A stretch of DNA of 64,000 nucleotides from the NCBI RefSeq assembly GCF_002950945.1, contig NZ_CP012673.1, positions 6,261,001 through 6,325,000 of the forward strand, written 5' to 3'. This stretch comes from Sorangium cellulosum. Lineage in GTDB: Bacteria; Myxococcota_A; Polyangia; Polyangiales; Polyangiaceae. Position numbers and translations under genes: made by a program. Positions 1 to 9,801 of the stretch are shown here, piece after piece (positions within the stretch are counted from its first letter, which is position 1; each line of letters opens with the position of its first letter). The notes beneath the pieces are model-generated. The model did not search any database. It was not told the DNA's origin and saw only the letters and a program-made list of their open reading frames with translations.

Positions 1-960
1 TTCATCCTGGCGGGCCTCGTCCGGCAGAGCGGCTACCGCGTGGTGCTGACCGGCGAGGGCGCCGACGAGTTCTTCGCGGGCTACGACATCTTCCGCGAGG
101 ACCGGGTCCGCCGCTTCTGGGCGCGCCACCCGGAGAGCAAGCGCCGGCCCCAGCTCCTCCTCCGGCTCTACCCGTACCTGCAGCGCTCGCCCGTCGCGCA
201 GGTCGAGATGGCCAAGGCCTTCTTCGGCCGGAACCTCGCGCAGACGGACGACCCGTTCTACTCGCACCGCCCGCGGTGGGACGCGACGAGCCGCATCAAG
301 CTGATGCTCGATCCCGCGATGCGCGAGGGCGTGGGCGAGACCGCGGCGGCCGATCGCCTGAGGGCGCAGCTGCCCGGCGAGTTCATGCGCTGGACGCCGC
401 TCGCGCGCGCGCAGTACCTGGAGATCACGACGCTGCTCTCCGGCTACCTGCTCTCCTCGCAGGGAGAGCGCATGATGATGGCGAACTCGGTCGAGGGTCG
501 CTTCCCCTTCCTCGATCCCGACGTGATGGACGTGGCGGACGCGCTGCCGGACGCGCTCAAGCTCCGCACGCTCGACGAGAAGCACGTGCTGAAGCGCGCC
601 ATGGGCGACCTCTTGCCGCCCGGCGTCCTCCAGCGCAAGAAGCAGCCTTACCGCGCGCCCGTGGTGCAGCCGTTCTTCGGGAGCGGGACGCCCGATTACG
701 TGGAGGCGTGCCTCTCGCCGGAGGCCATCAAGGACGCGGGCATCTGGCAGGCGCAGCCCGTCGCGTCGCTCGTCGCGAAGTGCCGCAGGACCGGCGGCAA
801 GGCGATGAGCAACACCGACGACATGGCGTTCTGCGCGATCCTCTCCACGCAGCTCATCGCGCGCGATCTCATCCAGGGGTCGCGCGTCGTCTCGGCGGGC
901 GACGACACGTCGGGCCGGCTGGGCGTCGACGTCGACCGGGTGCGCGACGCCGTGGGCTGA
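1..960 (+). CDS. Asparagine synthase (glutamine-hydrolysing) family, C-terminal part
   Basis: Open from the left edge, so the glutaminase domain and the SGGxDS pyrophosphatase loop lie outside the window. What is visible is the end of the synthetase domain: GEGADEFFAGY, the MANSVEGRFPFLD segment that shapes the substrate pocket in AsnB, and a KHVLKRAM stretch with conserved lysines. The family makes asparagine from aspartate with ATP and a glutamine-derived amide. In myxobacteria such paralogues also sit in secondary-metabolite or capsule clusters, so the substrate is not certain. The reading frame ends in TGA with a roughly 50-residue tail beyond the conserved core. Confidence 0.9.
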   Translation, partial: FILAGLVRQSGYRVVLTGEGADEFFAGYDIFREDRVRRFWARHPESKRRPQLLLRLYPYLQRSPVAQVEMAKAFFGRNLAQTDDPFYSHRPRWDATSRIKLMLDPAMREGVGETAAADRLRAQLPGEFMRWTPLARAQYLEITTLLSGYLLSSQGERMMMANSVEGRFPFLDPDVMDVADALPDALKLRTLDEKHVLKRAMGDLLPPGVLQRKKQPYRAPVVQPFFGSGTPDYVEACLSPEAIKDAGIWQAQPVASLVAKCRRTGGKAMSNTDDMAFCAILSTQLIARDLIQGSRVVSAGDDTSGRLGVDVDRVRDAVG

Positions 961-1023
961 ACGCGCGCTCGGCCCCGGCGGGGCCGCCTGGCAAGCGCGC
1001 CATCGGCCGGCGGCGCAGCTTCA

Positions 1024-2247
1024 TCACGGTGGGCGCCGCAGCTTCATCACGGAGCCGGACTGGTTCTCGTTCACCCAGTACACGTACTTGTGATCGAGCG
1101 CGATCCCGCGCGGGGTGCCTCCCCTGAACACATCCTCTTGGTAGCCCCTGCCGTTCTTGGGCGCGCGCCTGACGCTGCCGGATCCCTGATCGGTCCAGTA
1201 GACGTAGTCGTCCACGTCGTCCACGGCGATGCCGGCGGGCCGCTGATGCCGGTCGTCATCGTTCTCATCCATGGCCCCCCCGATGTGGGTCGGCTGCTGC
1301 CTCTCGCTGCCGTCCTTCCGCGCCCTCATCACGCCGGTGTCCGGCTCCTCGGCTGGCGAGATGGTCCAGTAGACATAGTCACGGTCGACGGCGATGGCAT
1401 GCGGGGACCGCAGATCCTCCGCGACGTCGATCGTACGCTGGTCGCGTCGCGACGTCCTCTTCACCGCGCCTTCGTCGCTTCGATCGATCCAGTACACATA
1501 GTCCGGATCGAGCGCGATGAAGTTGGGCAACGTGTCCTCCGCCTCCAAGAAGTGCCTGTCCACACGGCCGTCGGCCATGGTGATCCGGCCGATGAGGCTC
1601 CATTCGCCGGGATCGGACGCGTGTTGAGCCCAGAACACCTCTTGCTCATCCGCTGCGACCCCGGTGGCCTGGACGTTCGTGTCGACGACTTGCACCGGCG
1701 TGCCCGCTTCCTCTCCGTTGCGGTCCCCGCGCATGACCTCCTTCGAGTTCCCGTTGGACCAGAAGACGCCGACGGCGTTGACGGCGATCGCCAGCGGACC
1801 GTCCTGCATGGTGGCGATGGTCGTGGGCGTCCCGCCGAGGACCGACACCTTCCGCACCGTGCCGCTCGCGGTGTTTCCGGTCGTCCAGTAGACCTCCCCC
1901 TCGTAGACGGCGAGGTAGTTCCCCCTGCGGTGCTCCTCGCCGATCGCGCGCGCGATCTCGGCGACCCCGGTGCACTCGCCCGCGTTGCACGTCCCGTCGC
2001 CCAGGCACACCGTGCCGCAGGCGCCGCAGTTCAGCTCGTCCTCCCGGACGTTCACCTCGCAGTCCGCGGCGTTGCCGTCGCAGCTCGCCGTGCCGGCCGC
2101 GCACGGCGAGGTCGTCCCCGTCGAGCCCTCGCCGCCGTTGCCCTCGCCGCCGTCGCCGACGACGTCGAAGTCGCCGAGCAGGGTGGTGCATGCGGCAGCG
2201 GACGCCGCCAAGCCGAACATCAAGCCGACCCCGATCGTATTGCGCAT
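1024..2247 (-). CDS. Lipoprotein with Cys-rich segment and YWTD-type beta-propeller
   Basis: 407 residues. The ATG start has a strong AGGGGAGG ribosome site 6-7 bases upstream, which rejects the much longer open frame. The N-terminus is a signal sequence ending at a lipobox-like SAAAC, then a Gly/Glu/Thr linker, then a cysteine-rich stretch (CGACGTVC type) common in myxobacterial surface proteins. The rest contains repeated VYWT/VYWI/VYWV motifs about 45-50 residues apart, as in LDL-receptor-like YWTD six-blade propellers. The start overlaps the stop of the upstream PEGA-type gene (TGATG), so the two are probably translationally coupled. Surface-exposed binding role inferred; ligand unknown. 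Confidence 0.85.
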   Translation of the reverse strand: MRNTIGVGLMFGLAASAAACTTLLGDFDVVGDGGEGNGGEGSTGTTSPCAAGTASCDGNAADCEVNVREDELNCGACGTVCLGDGTCNAGECTGVAEIARAIGEEHRRGNYLAVYEGEVYWTTGNTASGTVRKVSVLGGTPTTIATMQDGPLAIAVNAVGVFWSNGNSKEVMRGDRNGEEAGTPVQVVDTNVQATGVAADEQEVFWAQHASDPGEWSLIGRITMADGRVDRHFLEAEDTLPNFIALDPDYVYWIDRSDEGAVKRTSRRDQRTIDVAEDLRSPHAIAVDRDYVYWTISPAEEPDTGVMRARKDGSERQQPTHIGGAMDENDDDRHQRPAGIAVDDVDDYVYWTDQGSGSVRRAPKNGRGYQEDVFRGGTPRGIALDHKYVYWVNENQSGSVMKLRRPP

Positions 2248-3233
2248 CAGAACCTCCCCTTCGCCCCCGCGCAGCCGAGCCCGATCACGGGCGTCACGGT
2301 GAGCCCGGAGCGCTGCGGCGAGCTCGGCGCCGTCACGAGGAGCAGCACCCCGGCGCCGACCGCCGCGGCGCCGATCGCGAACCCGAGGGTCGAGACGGTG
2401 CCCATCACATGGTAGCGGTCGACATCGCCCTGGAGCGACGGGTCGCACTGGCCGCCGGGGCATCGCTCCGAGAGGTCGGCGTGCTGGTTGAGCGCGAGCA
2501 CGCCGCTCACGGCGCCGGTCGCGAGGCCGACGCCGCCTAGCCCCAGCGCCGCGATCCCGAGCACGGTGCGGCCGCTCCCGGCGGCGACGGGGCCCGCCCT
2601 GTCGGGTGCCGGCGCGATCGGCGTCGCGGGCGGCGGCGCGAGCGGCTTGAGCTCGAGCACCACGGTCTCGCTCGCGCCCTCCGCCAGCGTCACCTTCACC
2701 TCGGCCGGCGCGAGCCCCGCGCCCGTCGCGCGGATCGTGTGCTCGCCTGGATCCACCGGGCGCTTGACCCCGAGGGCCGCGCGCGGCACGGGCTCGCCGT
2801 CGATGGTGACGTCGGCGGCGCTCGATCCGCGCACCGTTCCGCGCACCGTGATGAGCACCTGCGGGATCCGCGGCGCGAGCGCGTCGAGTTCCTTGTGAGC
2901 GGCGTCGATCGCCTGGAAGAACGGCTCGGGCGACCCTTCCGGCGCCCCCTCGCGGAGGATGCGGTTGTACGACTCCTGGGCCGCGATCCACCGTCCCAGG
3001 CCGACCTGGGCGCGGGCGACCCCGAGCAGCAGCGTCGGCGCGTGGATGATGGCGTCCGCGCGGCCGAACCGATCGAACGCCGCGGAGAAGTCCTTGCGAT
3101 CCAGGGCCTCCTGGCCCTCGACGGCGAGCGAGCGCGCCGTCGCGCGGTCGGCGTCGGAGACCTGCGCCAGGGCGGCGGCGGGGGCGCAGGTCAACACGAG
3201 CAGCAACGAAGCGATACCGAGTCGACGGGCCAT
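2247..3233 (-). CDS. Secreted/periplasmic PEGA-domain protein with C-terminal membrane helices
   Basis: 328 residues with a clear signal peptide ending near ALAQ. The N-terminal half is helical and TPR-like (EGQEALDRKDFSAAFDRFGRAD). A beta domain of PEGA type follows (VTIDGEPVP, then DPGEHTIRATGAG), then a proline-rich linker and two hydrophobic segments around residues 235-255 and 290-312 flanking a CPGGQC loop. This layout is frequent in Sorangium beside Ser/Thr kinase genes. It lies 35 bases downstream of the kinase gene and overlaps the next gene by TGATG, so the three probably form one operon. Precise function unknown. Confidence 0.8.
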   Translation of the reverse strand: MARRLGIASLLLVLTCAPAAALAQVSDADRATARSLAVEGQEALDRKDFSAAFDRFGRADAIIHAPTLLLGVARAQVGLGRWIAAQESYNRILREGAPEGSPEPFFQAIDAAHKELDALAPRIPQVLITVRGTVRGSSAADVTIDGEPVPRAALGVKRPVDPGEHTIRATGAGLAPAEVKVTLAEGASETVVLELKPLAPPPATPIAPAPDRAGPVAAGSGRTVLGIAALGLGGVGLATGAVSGVLALNQHADLSERCPGGQCDPSLQGDVDRYHVMGTVSTLGFAIGAAAVGAGVLLLVTAPSSPQRSGLTVTPVIGLGCAGAKGRF

Positions 3234-3268
3234 ACGAGCGAGGTTCTGTGACGTACCGCGGGTGAACT

Positions 3269-4822
<1,554 letters not shown>

Positions 4823-4989
4823 ACACAGCCTCCCAGACCTTCGGAATACCACAGGAAGCCGTCCAGGGTCACGTTCGCGTCACGCAAAAATGAGCGGCCG
4901 GACGCGGGATCTCGCGCTGCGCCACGCAGCCCCCCGCGGCCACCCCGCGCGCGAGTCTGCGCCGGGCTCGCTCCGTCCCCGATCGCTCG

Positions 4990-6423
4990 CTAGCGCGCGC
5001 CCGAGCTCGCGGCGGCGTCCTGCGGCGTCCGTCGACGTGCCGCGTCGGGCGCCTCGGGCGCACGTGGGACACGGGGCTCGCCGGACCAGGAGGGCAGCGC
5101 ACCGCTGCCGCCCGCGGCGCCGAGCGGCGTGCCCGTCGCCTGCGCGAGCTCCCTGCCGCGCGGATCTTCCGGGAAGCCGTCGAGGAACTTGCGCGCGTGG
5201 TGGCGAGACTCCTCGACGACGCCCGCGCGGAAGGTCAGGAGCGCGAGGTTGTAACGTGCGTCGGCGTTCCTGGGATCGGCCTTCAGGGCGGCGAGGTAGC
5301 CCTGGCGCGCACCATTGTAGTCGCCGCGCTTGTCCGCGATGAGCGCGAGGTTGTAGAGCGCCTCGGCGTCCGAGGGATCTTGCTTGACGAGCGGCGTGAG
5401 GCGCGCCGTCGCGCCCTCGAGATCCCCGGCCAGGATCGCGAGCGCCCCCGCGAGGAGCTGCGCCTTCCGCCCGGCGCCTGCGGCGACGGCGCGCTCCGCC
5501 TCTTCCCTGGCCTCGGCGAGGCGACCCGCGCGCTCGTGCGCGAGCGCGAGCGCATAGCGGAGCCGCGACGGGTCGCCTCCCTCCGCCAGCGCGGCCCTCG
5601 CCTCGGCTTCCGCCCGCTCGGTGCGGCCGGCGACGGCGAGCGCCTCGGCCAGCGTGGCGCGTGCGCCCTTCTGCTCGGGGCACCGCGCGCGCGCCGCCTC
5701 GGCGTCGCGGAGGGCGGCCTCGGCCTTGCGCGAGCGCAGCCTGGCCTCCGCGCGCAGCGCGAGGCAGGCGCACGTGGCGGGCGCGGCGACGGCGGGCGCG
5801 CCGGCGGCGGGCGCGGCCGGCGGGTGCATCTTCAGGCAGCGCGCGGCGGCGCCCTCGAGCTCGTCGGGCTTGCTCCGCTCGAGGAGCGGCCGCGTGAGCT
5901 CATCGACGGCGCGCAGGTGCGCCCCGTCGCGACGCAGCGCTTCCCACCACATCCGCTCGGGCGATCCGAGCAGGGACGCCGCCCCGAGCAGCTGGACGGC
6001 CCCGAGGCCGACCACGGCGACCGCGGACCCCATGCGCCGGTGCTTGAAGCTCGAGCCGAGCCAGTGCTCGGCCGCGGCCGCGGCGAGCGTCGCGAGCGCC
6101 GCCCACAGCGGCACGCCCACGAGCGCCGCGCCCTGCGCGAGCGGCGCGCGCGGCCCGCGGTAATAAAGCGACGCCCCGAGCGACACGGCGATCGCGAGCC
6201 ACAGGAGCGCCGCGCCGTTCCTGGCGAGCCGCGTCTCGAGCCGCGCGGCGAACCACGCCGAGAGGCCGAGCGCCGCCGCGAGCGCGGCCGCCGACAGCGA
6301 TCCCGCGAGGGCGAGCGCGTGCGGCGGCAGCGGCTCGGGCGAGAGCCACGTGGGCGCGACCGCGAGGACGAGCAGGTGCAGCGCGCGGACCAGGAGCAGG
6401 GCGAGCTCGGCAAGCCAGGCCAC
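4990..6423 (-). CDS. Polytopic membrane protein with C-terminal TPR repeats
   Basis: 477 residues. About five hydrophobic helices fill the first 160 residues. A soluble part follows with a Cys-containing linker (CACLALRAEARL) and several TPR units between roughly 200 and 430, the clearest being DPSDAEALYNLALIADKRGDYNGA and the next DPRNADARYNLALLTFRAG unit. The tail is Pro/Arg-rich. TPRs in this setting usually scaffold protein partners at the membrane. No catalytic motif is visible. It lies upstream of the kinase gene on the same strand across a 167-base gap, so co-transcription is possible but not shown. Confidence 0.85.
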   Translation of the reverse strand: MAWLAELALLLVRALHLLVLAVAPTWLSPEPLPPHALALAGSLSAAALAAALGLSAWFAARLETRLARNGAALLWLAIAVSLGASLYYRGPRAPLAQGAALVGVPLWAALATLAAAAAEHWLGSSFKHRRMGSAVAVVGLGAVQLLGAASLLGSPERMWWEALRRDGAHLRAVDELTRPLLERSKPDELEGAAARCLKMHPPAAPAAGAPAVAAPATCACLALRAEARLRSRKAEAALRDAEAARARCPEQKGARATLAEALAVAGRTERAEAEARAALAEGGDPSRLRYALALAHERAGRLAEAREEAERAVAAGAGRKAQLLAGALAILAGDLEGATARLTPLVKQDPSDAEALYNLALIADKRGDYNGARQGYLAALKADPRNADARYNLALLTFRAGVVEESRHHARKFLDGFPEDPRGRELAQATGTPLGAAGGSGALPSWSGEPRVPRAPEAPDAARRRTPQDAAASSGAR

Positions 6424-6509
6424 GGGGTGACCTTAGCCCAGCGCCGATCGCGGACCAAACGCCGGCCGCCGGTCAGGGCCGCGGCGCGGCCGGCGCGGCG
6501 CGGGCGCGT

Positions 6510-7076
6510 TCACGGGAGGATCACCTCGACCTCGACGGCGGCGCGCATCCCGGGGGGCGGCACGTTGATCCCGAGCGGGATCATCCGGAGGCACTGCGCC
6601 ACGTCGGACCGCTCCATGCCTCGCACCTCGCTGATGCCGCGGGCCACCTCTTTCCCGGACTCGTCGAAGGACATGCTGAAGATGTACTTTGCGCGCGCCG
6701 GGGCCGGCCTCTTCTTGAGCGACGGCGCCCAGCACGACTTCACGAAGTCCGACCGCCGCGCTTCGAGCGCCCTGGCGGCGTCCTCCGCGACACGGCCGTA
6801 GCGCTCGCTGGGCAGCGACGGCGACGGATCAGCTGCCGCCCGTCGCGGAGGCGGCGCCATCACCTCCACCTCTGCGGCCGCCGGCGAGGCCTCCGCGACC
6901 GCCGGCGAGGCCTCCGCGACCGCCGGCGAGGCCTCCACGACCGCCGGCGAGGCCTCCGCGCGGGACGGCGTCGGCGCAGGGGGGTGCGCTGGACGCTGGA
7001 GCCCGAAGTAAAGTCCCGCCGCGACGATGACGCTGCCGAGCAGGATCGCCGCGGGGGTCATCAGCTCCTTCTGCAT
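6510..7076 (-). CDS. Membrane-anchored protein with EASPAVA repeats and AgmX/PglI-like C-terminus
   Basis: 188 residues: one N-terminal transmembrane helix (about 8-26), then four tandem EASPAVA-type heptapeptides encoded by 21-base repeats, a Pro linker, and a C-terminal domain of about 95 residues. That domain carries two cysteines (VKSCW and AQCLR) around a beta-rich YIFSMSFDESGKEV core. The layout and paired cysteines resemble the AgmX/PglI C-terminal domain found in myxobacterial gliding and envelope proteins. The family assignment is inference from layout, not certain. Confidence 0.75.
   Translation of the reverse strand: MQKELMTPAAILLGSVIVAAGLYFGLQRPAHPPAPTPSRAEASPAVVEASPAVAEASPAVAEASPAAAEVEVMAPPPRRAAADPSPSLPSERYGRVAEDAARALEARRSDFVKSCWAPSLKKRPAPARAKYIFSMSFDESGKEVARGISEVRGMERSDVAQCLRMIPLGINVPPPGMRAAVEVEVILP
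6874..6957. repeat. Four tandem 21-bp repeats inside the AgmX-like gene
   Basis: Four head-to-tail copies of a GCGACCGCCGGCGAGGCCTCC-like unit. They differ only in the first few bases and encode the EASPAVA heptads of the linker. A clean in-frame variable-number repeat; copy number may vary between strains. Confidence 0.9.
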
Positions 7077-7130
7077 GGTGGAGATCCGGTGTCGGGCGCC
7101 GCGCGCGCGATGTCCCGTCCAGGCACGACG

Positions 7131-8135
7131 TTACTCCAGGGCGACGAGCGCGGAGGTGTAGGAATAGTCGTTGTTGGTCCAGAAGGGGCTCTCGGAGCTT
7201 CCGCAGAGGCCTACGTTGTACTGACCGGGCGGCAGCGAGAGCACGGCGCTGAGCCCCATGCTGATGCTGGTGTTCGCCGGAAGGCGGAGCGCATAGATGC
7301 CGGTCCCCGCCTCGGTGATGTCGCCCGACGGCGCCATCTGCTGGGAGCAGATCCACAGAAAGAGCCCATCCGCCGGGGATGCTCCGGCGCCGAGCACCTT
7401 GTTGGACACGACGAGGACGCGCTGCCCCGGCGCGGTCACGCTCACGGCGGCCGGCGCCGCCAGGAACTTCAGCGTCGGCCCGGGATCGTTGCCCCTGCCG
7501 GAGACCGAGGTGCTCGCCAGCACGCCCGAGGGTCCGGGTGGACCGGCCGAGCCCGGCTCCCCGGCCGGCCCCGGCGCCCCCTGCGGCCCTGTCTCGCCGG
7601 GCGGCCCCGCGGGCCCGATCGGCCCCGCCGGCCCGGGAGAGCCCGCTGGGCCAGGCGCTCCCTGCAAGCCGACCGGCGCGCCGACCCACATCCCGCTGCT
7701 GTCGATGACGAGACGCCCGCCGACGGAGACCGAGCTCGGGGTGATGTCGCCATCGACATTGCCGGCCTGGAGCGCGTACGGAACACTCGCCACCCTGGCG
7801 CGCGGGACCATCTCGGGATCGTCCCCCACGGTGATCCCGAGATAACGTGCCGCGCCGTCGGAGACGGGTTCGTCGATGGGCGACACCTCGCCGAGATCGA
7901 CGGAGAAGTACCCGTGGTCGAACGTGATGGTGTGGACCTCGCTCCAGACGGGGACGGTCGCGGAGCGGGTGTCGTAGAGCGCGAACACCACGTCGAGCGT
8001 GCCGTCGATGGGCTGGTCTTCCGCGTCGAACAGGCGCCCCTGATGGGTGATCGTGCCGGGGACCGCCGCCGCCGCCAGCCCGGAGAGCGCGGTCGCCGCA
8101 GCAACCATCGGCGCCATGATCGTTCGTGCCTTCAT
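7131..8135 (-). CDS. Secreted collagen-like (Gly-X-Y) protein
   Basis: 334 residues from an ATG with CGGGAG upstream; an in-frame start further out has no such site. A signal peptide ends near AAAAVPG. A beta-rich N-terminal domain (ITHQGRLFDAEDQPIDG, VSEVHTITFDHGYFSVDLG) resembles the small folded domain that precedes collagen-like or tail-fibre regions in many bacterial proteins. About 16 uninterrupted Gly-X-Y triplets follow (around residues 155-203), then a beta-rich C-terminal domain of about 130 residues. The triplets should form a trimeric triple helix, so this is likely an exported trimeric fibre or adhesin. Partner unknown. Confidence 0.85.
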   Translation of the reverse strand: MKARTIMAPMVAAATALSGLAAAAVPGTITHQGRLFDAEDQPIDGTLDVVFALYDTRSATVPVWSEVHTITFDHGYFSVDLGEVSPIDEPVSDGAARYLGITVGDDPEMVPRARVASVPYALQAGNVDGDITPSSVSVGGRLVIDSSGMWVGAPVGLQGAPGPAGSPGPAGPIGPAGPPGETGPQGAPGPAGEPGSAGPPGPSGVLASTSVSGRGNDPGPTLKFLAAPAAVSVTAPGQRVLVVSNKVLGAGASPADGLFLWICSQQMAPSGDITEAGTGIYALRLPANTSISMGLSAVLSLPPGQYNVGLCGSSESPFWTNNDYSYTSALVALE

Positions 8136-8436
8136 CGCAAGCTCCCGTCGTTCGCCCTCGCGCGCCGCGCCACAAAGCGCCGCGGAGCGCGCCCGCACGT
8201 CACCCGCGGAACGATCGCGGCCAGAGGCGCCGTGGATCCCCGAGCGGAGCGCGAGCCCTGCTCCGTGTCGCGAAGGAGCAGCGCCTTCGATGCCGGCCCC
8301 CCGACGAGGTTGCGGCCGCGCCGCCGTCCAGCACCTCGCTCGGGTTGCGCCCGCGCGAGACCGCGCCGGCGCGCGGCGAGAGCGTCCGCGACGTGGCGCG
8401 CTCCCCGCGGCGCGCTCCCCGGGCGCGGCGTCCCGG
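8136..8436. other. 301-bp intergenic region, nothing recognised
   Basis: Between two minus-strand genes. It should hold the promoter of the collagen-like gene and the 3' end of the M16 operon. I see no convincing hairpin with a T-run, no RNA gene and no ORF with coding character. Confidence 0.5.
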
Positions 8437-9801
8437 CTACTCGAGGTCGTGCGGCTCGACCTTCACCTCGGCCAGCCGCGGGATCGCCGCCGCGATCGCC
8501 TCGCCGATCTCCGCGTGGGTCCCGACGACGCCGATCACGAGGTCGTCCTCCGAGATCCGGCGTCGCACCGCGGCGTTCGCTTCCTCGAGCGTGACCGCCT
8601 CGACGCGCTTCAGGTAGGTCTCGTGGTACCCCTCGGGCAGGTCGTACACGATCTCCTCCAGCTTCTGGTGCACGCGCTTCCTCGCGGTATCGACCTCGAA
8701 CGCGTGGGAGCGGACGAGGTAGCTCTTCACGAACGCGAGCTCGTCCTCGGTGATCCCGTCGCGCCGCAGCGCCTCGATCAGCTCGAGCTGCAGGGCGAGG
8801 CAGGCGGGCGCGTCCTGCGCCGCGGGCGCGGTCCACATCGTGAAGGCGTCGCGGTGCCGGTCGAAGCCCACACGCGACGAGGCGCCGTAGGACCAGCCGC
8901 GCTTCGCGCGCACCTCCTGCATGAGCCGGGAGGAGAAGGTGCCGCCGAACGCGGTGTTCGCGACGAGGAGCGCCATGTGATCGGGGTCGCGGGCGTCGGT
9001 GCCGAGCCCGCCGATCACCATCTGCGTCTGCGTCCGCTCGGGCTTGTCGACGAACACGAGGCATCGCCCCCGCCTCCCCTCGGGCGGCGACACCGGATCC
9101 GGGATCACCTCCCCCTCGGGGAGGCCGGCCAGCAGGCGATCCGCGATGGCCTGCGCCTGGCCGGGCTCGACGTCGCCCGAGATGGCCACGATCGCGTTGC
9201 GCCGGGTGTAATGCCGCGCGTAGAAGGCCGCGACATCGTCCCGCGTGATCGCGCGCAGCGTCGGGATGGCGCCGGCGATGCGGCGGCCGTAGGGGTGGCC
9301 CGCGAACAGGGTCCGCCGGAAGGCGCGGCTGCAGAGCGAGCGGTCGCTGTCGCGCGCCTCGACGAGCTCGGCCTCGGCCTCGCGCAGGAGCCGCGCCAGC
9401 TCGGGCGGCGAGAACGTCGGGCGCGCGAGCAGCGTCGCCCCGAGGTCGAGGAAACGATCCAGCGAGCGCTTGATCACCTCGAAGTGCACCGTCGTCGCGC
9501 TGGTCGCCACGTCCGAGCCGAACTCTCCCCCGAGCCCGTCGATCGTCTCCTCGATCTCGTTGGCGCTGTACCCCTCGGCGCCGCGGCGGAGCATGCGCGC
9601 CGTGATGCGGGCGAGCCCGTCTCGCCCGACCGGGTCGTGCGCCGCCCCGGAGCGGAATGCGACCATGATGCTGACCAGCGGGAGCGCGTGGCTCGCCTCC
9701 ACGAGCACCGCGGCGCCGCGCGGCGCCGCGCGCCCGCCCGGCGCTCCCCTGCCCTGCCCCTCGGCGCCCCAGGTCAGGGCGCCCTCCACGTTCTGGCTCA
9801 C
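8437..9801 (-). CDS. M16-family peptidase homologue, non-catalytic subunit
   Basis: 454 residues, GTG start. Typical two-lobed M16B fold by sequence (for example VSIMVAFRSGAAHDPVGRDGLARI and FGGTFSSRLMQEVRAKRGWSYGA). The zinc-binding HxxEH motif is absent: the corresponding position reads LARITARML. The Arg/Tyr pair of the C-terminal lobe (SRLMQEVR...GWSYG) is kept. In bacterial M16B heterodimers one subunit carries zinc and the other supplies the R/Y pair, so this is probably the partner of the upstream active subunit. It overlaps that gene's stop by GTGA, implying coupled translation and a 1:1 complex. Confidence 0.9.
   Translation of the reverse strand: MSQNVEGALTWGAEGQGRGAPGGRAAPRGAAVLVEASHALPLVSIMVAFRSGAAHDPVGRDGLARITARMLRRGAEGYSANEIEETIDGLGGEFGSDVATSATTVHFEVIKRSLDRFLDLGATLLARPTFSPPELARLLREAEAELVEARDSDRSLCSRAFRRTLFAGHPYGRRIAGAIPTLRAITRDDVAAFYARHYTRRNAIVAISGDVEPGQAQAIADRLLAGLPEGEVIPDPVSPPEGRRGRCLVFVDKPERTQTQMVIGGLGTDARDPDHMALLVANTAFGGTFSSRLMQEVRAKRGWSYGASSRVGFDRHRDAFTMWTAPAAQDAPACLALQLELIEALRRDGITEDELAFVKSYLVRSHAFEVDTARKRVHQKLEEIVYDLPEGYHETYLKRVEAVTLEEANAAVRRRISEDDLVIGVVGTHAEIGEAIAAAIPRLAEVKVEPHDLE

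Noticed and set aside
1024..2991. Longer start for the YWTD lipoprotein at 2991
   Set aside because: The extra 248 residues are Arg-rich nonsense read out of frame from the PEGA gene; the internal ATG has a strong ribosome site and a signal peptide.
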